Assembly (NCBI GenBank): GCA_943371235.1
Contig: CALRTZ010000064.1
Coordinates: 1 to 12,891, forward strand
DNA from: CAJBVG01 sp943371235
GTDB taxonomy: Bacteria; Bacteroidota; Bacteroidia; Sphingobacteriales; Sphingobacteriaceae
Length of the DNA: 12,891 nt
Reading direction: 5' to 3'
Shown here: positions 6,607 through 12,891 of the stretch, in pieces
How positions within the stretch are numbered: the stretch's first letter is position 1
How the letters are laid out: every line of letters starts with the position of its first letter
Notes under the pieces: model-generated
Seen by the model: only the letters and a program-made list of their open reading frames with translations
Databases searched by the model: none
What the model was told of the DNA's origin: nothing
Position numbers and translations under genes: made by a program

Positions 6607-7196
6607 CTAAACGTTAAATTAATTCTAGGCGTATTTACTTTCGTAGTAGGTGGAAGCCTGTGCAACCAATGGGTTTGAGTACTTCCCTTCATTACCAATA
6701 AACTGCCGTGCTCTAAATATACTTCAACTTTATTGCCAGCATGTTTGTGTTTAAAGGCGAATTTACGTGAAGCGCCAAAACTTAAAGATGCAATGGCTCC
6801 GTCCTTTTTCAAATCAGTTTCTCCATCGCTGTGCCAAGCCATTCCTTCATCGCCAGTGTGGTATAAATTTAACAAACAAGAATTATACGTTTCGTTAGAA
6901 ACATTTTCTGCAATTTCTTTTAATGCTTGTAATTCTTTGGTCCAGGGTAATGCTGTTTTGGTTACTTTAGAATAGGTGTATTCGAATTCTTGTTCGGCAT
7001 ACCAAGCAACCTTACGTTTGGTAATTATTTTTTTACCGTAGATTAAAGCTTCATCATTTTTCCATTCAATGGTGTTCATCAACACATCGTAATAATAATC
7101 TGATTCTTCTTTACTGAATATTTTACCATAATAATTTACTTCCCCATCAAGAGGAAGTAAATTAGAACTATGTTTCGTGTTACTAAATAAATCCAA
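6591..7196 (-). CDS. alkB: AlkB-type 2-oxoglutarate/Fe(II) dioxygenase
   Basis: An oxidative dealkylation enzyme that should remove methyl-type lesions from nucleic-acid bases using Fe(II), oxygen and 2-oxoglutarate. With the chosen start it has 201 residues, the normal size for short AlkB proteins. Metal ligands are His122 and Asp124 (WHSDGE) and His179 (THWLHRLPP); Arg191 and Arg197 (TPRINLTFR) fit the 2-oxoglutarate and substrate arginines. NLYHTGDEGM precedes the HxD motif as in ALKBH2-like proteins. No ATG lies upstream or near the N-terminus. The frame is open from a TTG at 7229 inside the protease gene, but the TTG at 7196 (second residue Asp, then LFSNTKHSS) gives a family-like start 4 bp after the protease stop. 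The gene is probably co-transcribed with the protease, though the functions look unrelated. The family is secure, the start less so. Confidence 0.9.
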   Translation of the reverse strand: MDLFSNTKHSSNLLPLDGEVNYYGKIFSKEESDYYYDVLMNTIEWKNDEALIYGKKIITKRKVAWYAEQEFEYTYSKVTKTALPWTKELQALKEIAENVSNETYNSCLLNLYHTGDEGMAWHSDGETDLKKDGAIASLSFGASRKFAFKHKHAGNKVEVYLEHGSLLVMKGSTQTHWLHRLPPTTKVNTPRINLTFRTIDR

Positions 7197-7200
7197 AATC

Positions 7201-9276
7201 TTATTTGATCGATAACCAATCGGCCACAATTAAACAACTTTCCTCCAATATAAAATCAAAAGGTTTCTCTCCTTTAGGTTTAGTTTCTCCTTTTTTCAAC
7301 GGCGCTAATCCTCTTGCTACTCTTCTTTCATTCTCACGATCTAAACTCTTTTGTTCGTTATCATCACGCTCTTTCTTCATTTTAATTTCATTTAATGAAG
7401 TCGCTTTTTCCTCTTCACTTTCTTCAAATTTCTTAATATCATCTAACATGTATGCAAACTCCTTACTACTTTTCATACGCTTTGTATGTTTCTCTGTTAA
7501 AGTTTTAATACTAGGTTGTAATGATGTTAAAGGTTTATAATTTGATTTTTTAATTTCATCCCAAGGCAAAGCAGATTTCTCTGCGCTCTCTCCATATTTA
7601 TCAGCAGGGTATATCATCGGGAAATTTATATCAGGAGTAACCCCTTTGTTCTGAGTACTGCTTCCATTCACTCTGTAAAATTTTGCAACTGTTAAATTAA
7701 TTTGCCCGTATGTATTTTCCTTGCCAATAATTTTGTTGCTTGTATTGTTAATTACTTGATCTAAATCTATTGCATTTTGAACAGTACCTTTACCAAAACT
7801 TTGTGTACCTACCACAATTCCTCTTCCATAGTCTTGTATAGCACCTGCAAAAATTTCGGATGCAGAAGCTGAGAATCTATCAATCATCACCGCCATCGGA
7901 CCAGTCCAAGTAATGCTCTCATCATCATCTTCACCAACATCTACTTTGTTTTTTGTATCTCTTACTTGCACCACAGGTCCCGACTTAATAAACAATCCTG
8001 TTAAATCTATAGCTTCTACCAATGATCCACCTCCATTACTTCTTAAATCAACAATTACTGCATCTACATTTTCAGCACGTAAACTATCTAATATTAATCT
8101 TACGTCGCGAGTGGTTGATTTATAATTTGGATCGCCACTTTGGTACCCTTTAAAGTCCATGTAAAATGCTGGAATATCTATGATTCCAATTTTGTATGTT
8201 TTACCGTTTTGCTTAATCTCTTTAATTTCTTTTTTGGCCGATTGATCTTGTAAAATTATTTTTTCTCTTACTAATTCAATTATTTTCGGACTTGCCACAT
8301 CTTGGCCTTTCGATACTACTTTTAAACGCACTGTAGTTCCTTTCGCACCACGTATTAATTGTATCGCATTGTCTAACCTCCATCCAACTATGTCTGTAAA
8401 CTCCCCATCTTTACCTTGTGCTACAGCAATAAATTTATCATCAACACTTACCAATCCACTTTTGTCTGCAGGACCTCCAGGTGTAATTGCATTCACCGTT
8501 ACAAAATCGTTATCCATTCTCAATGTTGCACCAATACCTTCCAACGAACGGCTCATGTCTATGTTAAAATTTGCAGCATTACTAGGGTTAAAATAATTAG
8601 TGTGCGGATCTACCGATTCTGTGTATGCCGACATGAATGCTTGGAAAGCATCGAAGCTATTCACTTTATCTGCTTGTGTTACTAAATTCTGATAACGTTT
8701 TTTTAAGGTCTCTTTACTTTTTCCCGAATCTGATCCTGCAATTTTTAAATTAAGTAAATCGTGTCTTAATCTTTTCATCCAATAAACATCACTCTCTTCT
8801 TGTGTTTTAAACCAAGTTTGTTTTTCTCTGTTAAAAATGATGCTTTCATCATCAGTAAATTCAAACTTTTCTGTTTCTAATTTTGATAAAATAAAATTCA
8901 TTCTATTTAGGTAGCGTTCCATGTAAATGTTAAACATATTAAATGGTTGCGCTAATTCTCCAGATTGTAAAAAATCGTCGTAATTATTTCTAAATTCTTT
9001 GAATGTATTTACTTCAGCTTCGAAAAAATAAATCTTGCTCGCGTCAATATTATCTAAATAAGCATCAAACACTACTTTAGATAAGGAATCGTTTAATGGT
9101 ACTTTTTTATAGTTATAATTGGATACCAATGCCACTACTTGGCGGCAAACCTCTACTTGTTGATCGCTAGGTGTGATGTCTTTTTTATTTTCAGAAGCAC
9201 AAAAAGAAAATGCGGTTGCTGTACTTACCAGCAATAAAAGGGACCCTAAGCCAATTCTCATGATAATTTTAATCAT
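7201..9276 (-). CDS. prc: C-terminal processing protease (Prc/Tsp, peptidase S41A)
   Basis: A 691-residue exported serine protease that cuts substrates near their C-terminus, acting in the periplasm on misfolded or envelope proteins. Residues 1-25 form a signal sequence; Cys26 follows but FSFC is a poor lipobox, so lipidation is doubtful. A helical N-terminal domain (about 40-235) leads to the PDZ domain (about 240-325, with SLEGIGATL and ITPGGPADKSGL). The S41 core contains DLRSNGGG (410-417), the catalytic Ser471 in FSASASEIF, Asp482 and Lys496 in SFGKGTVQ. Serine, aspartate and lysine have the same spacing as Ser430, Asp441 and Lys455 of E. coli Tsp. The C-terminal ~100 residues are rich in Lys and Glu. 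The ATG at 9276 is used; an in-frame ATG at 9261 would also leave a signal peptide. The alkB-like gene follows directly. A divergent methyltransferase gene starts 126 bp upstream. Confidence 0.93.
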   Translation of the reverse strand: MIKIIMRIGLGSLLLLVSTATAFSFCASENKKDITPSDQQVEVCRQVVALVSNYNYKKVPLNDSLSKVVFDAYLDNIDASKIYFFEAEVNTFKEFRNNYDDFLQSGELAQPFNMFNIYMERYLNRMNFILSKLETEKFEFTDDESIIFNREKQTWFKTQEESDVYWMKRLRHDLLNLKIAGSDSGKSKETLKKRYQNLVTQADKVNSFDAFQAFMSAYTESVDPHTNYFNPSNAANFNIDMSRSLEGIGATLRMDNDFVTVNAITPGGPADKSGLVSVDDKFIAVAQGKDGEFTDIVGWRLDNAIQLIRGAKGTTVRLKVVSKGQDVASPKIIELVREKIILQDQSAKKEIKEIKQNGKTYKIGIIDIPAFYMDFKGYQSGDPNYKSTTRDVRLILDSLRAENVDAVIVDLRSNGGGSLVEAIDLTGLFIKSGPVVQVRDTKNKVDVGEDDDESITWTGPMAVMIDRFSASASEIFAGAIQDYGRGIVVGTQSFGKGTVQNAIDLDQVINNTSNKIIGKENTYGQINLTVAKFYRVNGSSTQNKGVTPDINFPMIYPADKYGESAEKSALPWDEIKKSNYKPLTSLQPSIKTLTEKHTKRMKSSKEFAYMLDDIKKFEESEEEKATSLNEIKMKKERDDNEQKSLDRENERRVARGLAPLKKGETKPKGEKPFDFILEESCLIVADWLSIK

Positions 9277-9402
9277 CTTTATAATTTATATTCACTAATT
9301 AAACAATTATAACAAAGATTTGGTCTAATTGCTTTGTAATTATTTAGTTTCATTGGGCAATTTAAGATATTTTTAATTTCTGAATAATAAGTACTTTTGA
9401 AA

Positions 9403-10773
9403 ATGTTGCAATTACCAGAAGATTTTAAAGCACAAATGGAGGCCGATTTAGGCAAAGAAGCTCCTAATTTTTTTAATGCCTTGAGTTCTGAAAGTCCTAC
9501 CTCAATCAGATATAATCCTTATAAACAAAGCTCTAACCTAAATTATTTCGAAAGCAGCAGCCCAATTGCTTGGTCAAATAATGGCAACTACTTAGATAAA
9601 AGGCCCTCTTTTACATTCGACCCCTATTTTCATGCTGGGCATTATTATGTTCAAGAAGCTTCGTCGATGTTTTTGGAAGAAGCCTTAAAACAATGTGTTG
9701 ATTTAACTGAATCTCTACGTGTATTAGATCTATGTGCCGCTCCTGGTGGCAAAAGCACTCATTTAAGTTCTTTAATTTCTGATGACAGTATTTTAATCAG
9801 TAATGAAGTAATATCAACTAGAGCTTCCATACTTGTTGAGAACCTAACAAAATGGGGCAAGGCAAATGTAATTGTTTGTAATAACGACCCCGAGCATTTC
9901 GGCGATTTAGAAAATTGTTTTGATGTGGTGGTAATAGATGCTCCTTGTTCTGGCGAAGGAATGTTTAGAAAAGACAATGACTCTATAAATGAGTGGAATT
10001 TAAACAATGTAAATATTTGCAGTGCAAGGCAAAAAAGAATTTTACATACTGCTTCAAAATTACTTCGTACAAATGGTATCATCATTTACAGCACTTGTAC
10101 TTTTAATACGAAAGAAGATGTAGATCCAATTAACGATTTATTAGAAGATGGCGGATGGGAATCTATCAAATTGAACACAGAAAATTTTCCAGGAATTGTA
10201 GAGAGAATATCCAAAATTAACAATGAAATTTATGGATATCATTTTTATCCTCATAAAATAAAGGGCGAAGGTTTTTATATTTCTGTATTGAAGAAAACAG
10301 AAATTGAAGAATCGAATTGGCCAAAGGTGATGAAGAATGTTGATTTTACAGATAAAAAAACGAAAAGTGTAATTACAGAATACATTGATACGGAGGGCTT
10401 AGATTTTATTCAACATAATCAACAAACATTGGCTTTTCCAATAAATCTTAAAAATGAAATGTTAGGGATATTAAACACCTCTTTACGTATTAAAAAATTT
10501 GGGATTGATGTTGGTCAAGTTATTCGCGAAGAATTAATTCCGGACCAAGCTCTTGCCATGTCGTTAATTCCACTAAAGAAATTCCAAACACTGGAACTTA
10601 GCAAAGAGCAAGCAATTATGTATTTGCAGAAAAAAGATTTCAGTACAAACTCAACTGCAAAAGGTTGGCATTTAATGAAATTTGAAAATGCGGTTATAGG
10701 TTTTGCAAAACTTATGGGCAATAGAATGAACAACACGTACCCAAAAGAGTGGCGAATTCGTTCTGAACAATAA
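9403..10773 (+). CDS. RNA (cytosine-C5) methyltransferase, RsmF/NOL1-NOP2-Sun type
   Basis: A cytoplasmic SAM-dependent enzyme that methylates C5 of a cytosine in rRNA, or possibly tRNA. It has 456 residues from the ATG at 9403; a TTG two codons upstream (9397) also keeps the frame open but the ATG is preferred. Landmarks are CAAPGGKSTHLSSL for SAM binding (from about 111), DAPCSGEGMFRKD with Cys182, and YSTCTFNTKEDVD with the nucleophile Cys232. The Cys pair is diagnostic of the family. After about residue 290 comes the RsmF-like C-terminal extension, ending in a GWHLMKFENAVIGFAKLMG stretch typical of a PUA-like RNA-binding part. Architecture and length match the RsmF/YebU branch (16S C1407 in E. 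coli), but the target base here is inferred. TACTTTTG at 9392-9399 matches the -7 consensus but lies so close that the transcript would be leaderless. Confidence 0.9.
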   Translation: MLQLPEDFKAQMEADLGKEAPNFFNALSSESPTSIRYNPYKQSSNLNYFESSSPIAWSNNGNYLDKRPSFTFDPYFHAGHYYVQEASSMFLEEALKQCVDLTESLRVLDLCAAPGGKSTHLSSLISDDSILISNEVISTRASILVENLTKWGKANVIVCNNDPEHFGDLENCFDVVVIDAPCSGEGMFRKDNDSINEWNLNNVNICSARQKRILHTASKLLRTNGIIIYSTCTFNTKEDVDPINDLLEDGGWESIKLNTENFPGIVERISKINNEIYGYHFYPHKIKGEGFYISVLKKTEIEESNWPKVMKNVDFTDKKTKSVITEYIDTEGLDFIQHNQQTLAFPINLKNEMLGILNTSLRIKKFGIDVGQVIREELIPDQALAMSLIPLKKFQTLELSKEQAIMYLQKKDFSTNSTAKGWHLMKFENAVIGFAKLMGNRMNNTYPKEWRIRSEQ

Positions 10774-10774
10774 A

Positions 10775-10792
10775 GGCAACATTTCTGTTGCC
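10775..10792. terminator. Compact bidirectional hairpin between convergent genes
   Basis: A 7-bp perfect stem, GGCAACA/TGTTGCC, with a 4-base loop TTTC starts one base after the stop codon of the methyltransferase and ends six bases before the stop of the facing hydrolase. On the plus strand the stem is followed by an AT-rich run with several T; on the minus strand by CTTTATT. Position and symmetry suggest a shared terminator. The weak T-tracts leave efficiency open. Confidence 0.65.
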
Positions 10793-10798
10793 CCAAAT

Positions 10799-11686
10799 TT
10801 AATTTTTAATAAATCCATCTAAAGTTTTTATAAACCAATCGGGTTGATCGTACATTATAAAATGTTTAGCACCATCCGGTTGTTTTAATTCAACTCCTAG
10901 TAGATTTTTATACTGAGTAGCAAATGTATTATAAGATGCTTCTTTTGTAAAATTAGGATAAGCAGGTATTGGTTTATCCCAAGCTACCATTACTAAAGTT
11001 TTCGTTTTAATATTTTTTACATCGTCACGCAAATCAGTACCCATCATTTCTGCAAAAGTCTTACCCATTGTATATCTATCTGAACTCATAGACCATGTGC
11101 ACGCTTTTTCAACTTGTGCTTCATTGCTAATCATGGTTCTTAAAATATTCATCTGTTGATTTCTTAATACGTTCTCTTCGGTAGCTAAGTAAGAATTCTC
11201 TGCTCCAACTAACATCTCTTTTATTTGTTCCTCTGTACGCGTAGAATCTTGAGCCGCCATTAAAAAAGGTAATGCATCAACTACTACTAAGCTCCTTAAT
11301 AAAGTAGGCTCGGAACTCGCAATCATTAACCCATAAAAACCACCCATACTATGCCCCACTAATATTGCATCATTTTTAGAGTGCGATTTTATATAGGCTA
11401 TTAAATCGGTTTTTATTGTAGTCATTATTTCTTTTTCCTTTAAGGGTGCAGCTTCAGCAAAACCTGCAAGTGTAAATGCATAACAAGTGTAATCCTTTTC
11501 GTAGCGTTTTATTATTTCATCCCAAACATCAGCCGAACATAAAAATCCTGGGATAAAAAATATGGGAGATCCATTACCAGAAATACGTACATTAAATGAA
11601 TTGTGTTTTTCAATTTTTTGTGCCGTTGAAGTATTCACTAAAACAGTCAACAAAATAATTCCTAAAATTAAATTTATCTTTTTCAT
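10799..11686 (-). CDS. Exported alpha/beta hydrolase
   Basis: A 295-residue alpha/beta-fold hydrolase with a clear signal peptide (MKK, hydrophobic core, probable cut after STA, before Gln23), so it should act in the periplasm or outside. IFFIPGFLCSADVW (42-55) supplies the oxyanion-hole region, GHSMGG carries the nucleophile Ser113, VAWDKP (Asp237) is a likely catalytic acid, and GAKHFIMYDQP contains His275. This order fits small esterase-like members; no feature fixes the substrate. The gap upstream contains a promoter-like element matching the one before the ECF sigma factor gene, 17 bp from the ATG, so induction by that sigma factor is the simplest model. It lies downstream of the sigma and membrane-protein genes on the same strand, with no terminator seen in the 66-bp gap, so read-through is also possible. 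Confidence 0.88.
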   Translation of the reverse strand: MKKINLILGIILLTVLVNTSTAQKIEKHNSFNVRISGNGSPIFFIPGFLCSADVWDEIIKRYEKDYTCYAFTLAGFAEAAPLKEKEIMTTIKTDLIAYIKSHSKNDAILVGHSMGGFYGLMIASSEPTLLRSLVVVDALPFLMAAQDSTRTEEQIKEMLVGAENSYLATEENVLRNQQMNILRTMISNEAQVEKACTWSMSSDRYTMGKTFAEMMGTDLRDDVKNIKTKTLVMVAWDKPIPAYPNFTKEASYNTFATQYKNLLGVELKQPDGAKHFIMYDQPDWFIKTLDGFIKN

Positions 11687-11703
11687 ATTAATTGGTTTTT
11701 ACT

Positions 11704-11734
11704 ATTAGAGCGCAAACCTTTATAATTGTTACAA
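11704..11734 (-). promoter_or_regulatory. Predicted ECF-type promoter for the alpha/beta hydrolase
   Basis: Read on the minus strand, TTGTAACAATTA is followed by CTCTAAT, with exactly 16 bp between GTAACA and CTCTAAT. The same two blocks with the same 16-bp spacing lie before the sigma factor gene at 12827-12857. GTAAC-type -35 boxes are usual for ECF sigma factors. The -10-like block ends 17 bp before the ATG, leaving a leader of about ten bases. No palindrome overlaps this copy. Confidence 0.65.
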
Positions 11735-11752
11735 AAAATTTATAAATAATTT

Positions 11753-12337
11753 TTATAATTGATTTTGAATATTCTCTAGTGAAGAAATCATCTCTTCTAA
11801 TTTTGCGTTGTTTTTAATGCTTTGCTTTTTACCAAGTATAAATTGGGCATATATCATCCAAGCAATTGTAATGCTATAGGCTCCTATTTTAAGGCCTATA
11901 CTTGCTTCTGCCAATACTTCGTGGTAATACAACAATAAGCCAGCTAATAATATTATGAAATAAATTTTCATATATATATTGTTCATTTTTTGCTGCTGTT
12001 GTTTTATTTTCTTCAATTGTTCAATATGCTCTATTGGGCTCAGTAGTTTATTGCTATTACGTAATACAAACATATTTCTTAACATCATCATCGAATAAAT
12101 AAAAACTAAACTTACCAATAATGATAGGCCCAAATGAGTTGTAAACTTTTCGAATTCTAAAAATATCCAAACAGATATCATTACAACTAATGAAAATAGC
12201 ATAGCAATTACTGCAAACATTAGCTTTAATGCCATTTTATTTCTTTTGGCATTTATGCCAGTTAAAACTTGTTCAACGGAAAGTGTGTTTAATTTCTGTC
12301 CTTTCCAAACACTTATTAAATCATCAAACTCTTTCAT
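11753..12337 (-). CDS. Four-helix membrane protein, possible anti-sigma partner
   Basis: A 194-residue inner-membrane protein with no family I can name with certainty. A cytosolic-looking N-terminus (MKEFDDLISVWKGQKL) is followed by hydrophobic segments at about 36-60, 69-87, 121-140 and 147-168. A charged Gln/Lys-rich loop (105-120) separates the second and third, and a basic then acidic tail ends the protein. Its ATG lies inside the sigma gene; the two overlap by 14 bp in different frames, which points to translational coupling. Genes that overlap ECF sigma genes and encode membrane proteins are often anti-sigma factors, and a short N-terminal cytosolic segment would be the binding part here. 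No classic zinc anti-sigma (ZAS) or FecR motif is visible, so this role is inferred from position only. Confidence 0.8.
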   Translation of the reverse strand: MKEFDDLISVWKGQKLNTLSVEQVLTGINAKRNKMALKLMFAVIAMLFSLVVMISVWIFLEFEKFTTHLGLSLLVSLVFIYSMMMLRNMFVLRNSNKLLSPIEHIEQLKKIKQQQQKMNNIYMKIYFIILLAGLLLYYHEVLAEASIGLKIGAYSITIAWMIYAQFILGKKQSIKNNAKLEEMISSLENIQNQL

Positions 12338-12821
12338 ATTTTTTGTATAATTCTGTTAATTGTAGTTTAATACGATGAATTTTTACTCTTAGATTTCCGT
12401 CAGAAACTCCAGCAATTTCAGCTATTTCGGGGTATGGTATCTCATCTAATACCATAGTTATAATCAACCTATCACTTTCTTGTAACAAAGCGATGCATTG
12501 ATATAATAAATTAACTTTTGAGTAAATAGTATTATCCACTTCAGCGAAAGATTCTAAAACCTGTTCGTTTATTTTTTCGGTTTGCAAGCGCTTCCCAATT
12601 TTTATAAATGACAAACAGGTGTTAACAGCAATTCTATAAATCCATGTATTTATAGCCGAATGTTGTTGAAATGCTTCTAGATGCTCCCAAACTTTAAGGA
12701 AAGTGTCTTGCACTAAATCAGAAGCGATATCGGGATCGCCAGTATATGCATAGCATAAATGGTAAATCTTTTGATGGTAGGCATCAAAAGCCGTTTTAAA
12801 TAAGCGTTCTTTCTCGTTCAT
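12324..12821 (-). CDS. ECF-family RNA polymerase sigma factor
   Basis: A 165-residue sigma-70 family protein with only regions 2 and 4, the usual extracytoplasmic-function size. Region 2 (about 9-76) includes the AxDLVQDTFLKVWEHL core-binding stretch (33-48) and the NTWIYRIAVNTCLSFIK helix (58-74) that melts and reads the -10 element. Region 4 (about 105-158) contains LQESDRLIITMVLDEIPYPEIAEIAGVSD and the recognition helix GNLRVKIHRIKLQL, which binds the -35. It probably directs transcription from the two GTAACA-N16-CTCTAAT elements, one before itself and one before the hydrolase. The putative -10 ends only five bases before the ATG, so its own transcript may start at or next to the start codon. 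The downstream membrane-protein gene overlaps by 14 bp and may encode its regulator. Confidence 0.93.
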   Translation of the reverse strand: MNEKERLFKTAFDAYHQKIYHLCYAYTGDPDIASDLVQDTFLKVWEHLEAFQQHSAINTWIYRIAVNTCLSFIKIGKRLQTEKINEQVLESFAEVDNTIYSKVNLLYQCIALLQESDRLIITMVLDEIPYPEIAEIAGVSDGNLRVKIHRIKLQLTELYKKYERV

Positions 12822-12826
12822 TATAC

Positions 12827-12849
12827 ATTAGAGAATAAAGTTCTCTAAT
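12827..12849. promoter_or_regulatory. Perfect 9-bp inverted repeat within the sigma promoter
   Basis: ATTAGAGAA (12827-12835) and TTCTCTAAT (12841-12849) are exact reverse complements around the spacer TAAAG. On the minus strand the distal arm lies directly after the -35 core and the proximal arm contains the -10-like CTCTAAT. It could be an operator for a dimeric repressor or, if transcription starts upstream, a hairpin hiding the start codon. The hydrolase promoter lacks the distal arm. The remaining bases to the window end (12858-12891) are AT-rich with nothing recognisable. Confidence 0.6.
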
Positions 12850-12857
12850 TGTTACAA
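12827..12857 (-). promoter_or_regulatory. Predicted autoregulated ECF-type promoter of the sigma gene
   Basis: On the minus strand TTGTAACAATTA is followed by CTCTAAT with 16 bp between GTAACA and CTCTAAT, the same as at the hydrolase gene. CTCTAAT ends five bases before the sigma ATG. The match of both blocks and the spacing between two genes of one cluster supports a shared sigma factor, most simply the one encoded here. Confidence 0.65.
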
Positions 12858-12891
12858 GAAATCAGAAATAATTATAATAAATTTTCAATAA

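Noticed and set aside
6733..6975. Plus-strand open frame of 80 codons inside the AlkB-like gene
   Set aside because: It is antisense to a well-conserved enzyme core and has no start context or family features. The same applies to the other antisense frames inside the E1, protease, methyltransferase and monooxygenase genes.
7201..7229. Programmed frameshift fusing the protease to the AlkB-like protein
   Set aside because: No slippery heptamer or downstream structure is evident, and both proteins have normal family lengths with separate starts.
9199..9276. Lipoprotein signal on the Prc protease
   Set aside because: Cys26 follows the hydrophobic segment but is preceded by Phe-Ser-Phe, which does not fit a lipobox.
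9392..9399. TACTTTTG as promoter of the RNA methyltransferase gene
   Set aside because: It fits TAnnTTTG exactly, but there is no TTG at the right distance upstream and transcription would start at the ATG. It is kept only as a remark in the gene entry.

Overview
The window looks like chromosomal DNA of a member of the Bacteroidota, probably from the Flavobacteriales/Chitinophagales/Sphingobacteriales side. The signs are low GC, A-rich rather than Shine-Dalgarno-like start regions, a protein with a type IX secretion (T9SS) C-terminal sorting domain, a fused alpha-beta 2-oxoacid dehydrogenase E1, and an ECF sigma factor with a GTAAC-type promoter. There are ten convincing protein genes, no RNA gene, no transposase, no phage gene and no CRISPR array. 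Genus cannot be fixed from the sequence.

Left part (1-6316), four plus-strand genes: a methionine/kynurenine-type PLP aminotransferase; a single-chain E1 (alpha plus beta) of a branched-chain-type 2-oxoacid dehydrogenase; a membrane-anchored metallo-beta-lactamase-fold hydrolase of the NAPE-PLD type; and a secreted protein that joins a c-type haem domain, a two-copper monooxygenase of the PHM/DBM fold and a T9SS sorting domain. The aminotransferase and E1 could act in sequence on amino-acid-derived 2-oxoacids. The other two have no clear shared pathway.

The gaps between these genes, and the convergent gap 6317-6590, are full of short degenerate repeats. There are 7-8 bp tandem units that touch stop codons or sit directly before start codons, two long inverted repeats, a 21-bp-period repeat, and two copies (about 42-138 and 6438-6545) of a roughly 100-bp hairpin-rich dispersed repeat.

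Middle (6591-9276, minus strand): a C-terminal processing protease (Prc/Tsp, S41A) followed after 4 bp by an AlkB-type DNA/RNA-repair dioxygenase that seems to start at TTG. A divergent plus-strand gene (9403-10773) encodes an RsmF/NOL1-NOP2-Sun-type RNA cytosine-C5 methyltransferase. A compact hairpin separates it from the next convergent gene.

Right part (10799-12821, minus strand): an ECF sigma factor gene, an overlapping gene for a four-helix membrane protein (possible anti-sigma partner), and an exported alpha/beta hydrolase. Identical promoter-like elements (TTGTAACAATTA, then CTCTAAT at the same 16-bp spacing after GTAACA) lie before the sigma gene and before the hydrolase. The simplest reading is a small regulon in which the sigma factor drives itself, its membrane partner and the hydrolase. 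At the sigma gene a perfect 9-bp inverted repeat overlaps the promoter.

The observations most worth following are the shared ECF promoter pair with its overlapping palindrome, the haem c-copper monooxygenase-T9SS fusion, and the gene-hugging repeat architecture confined to the left half.
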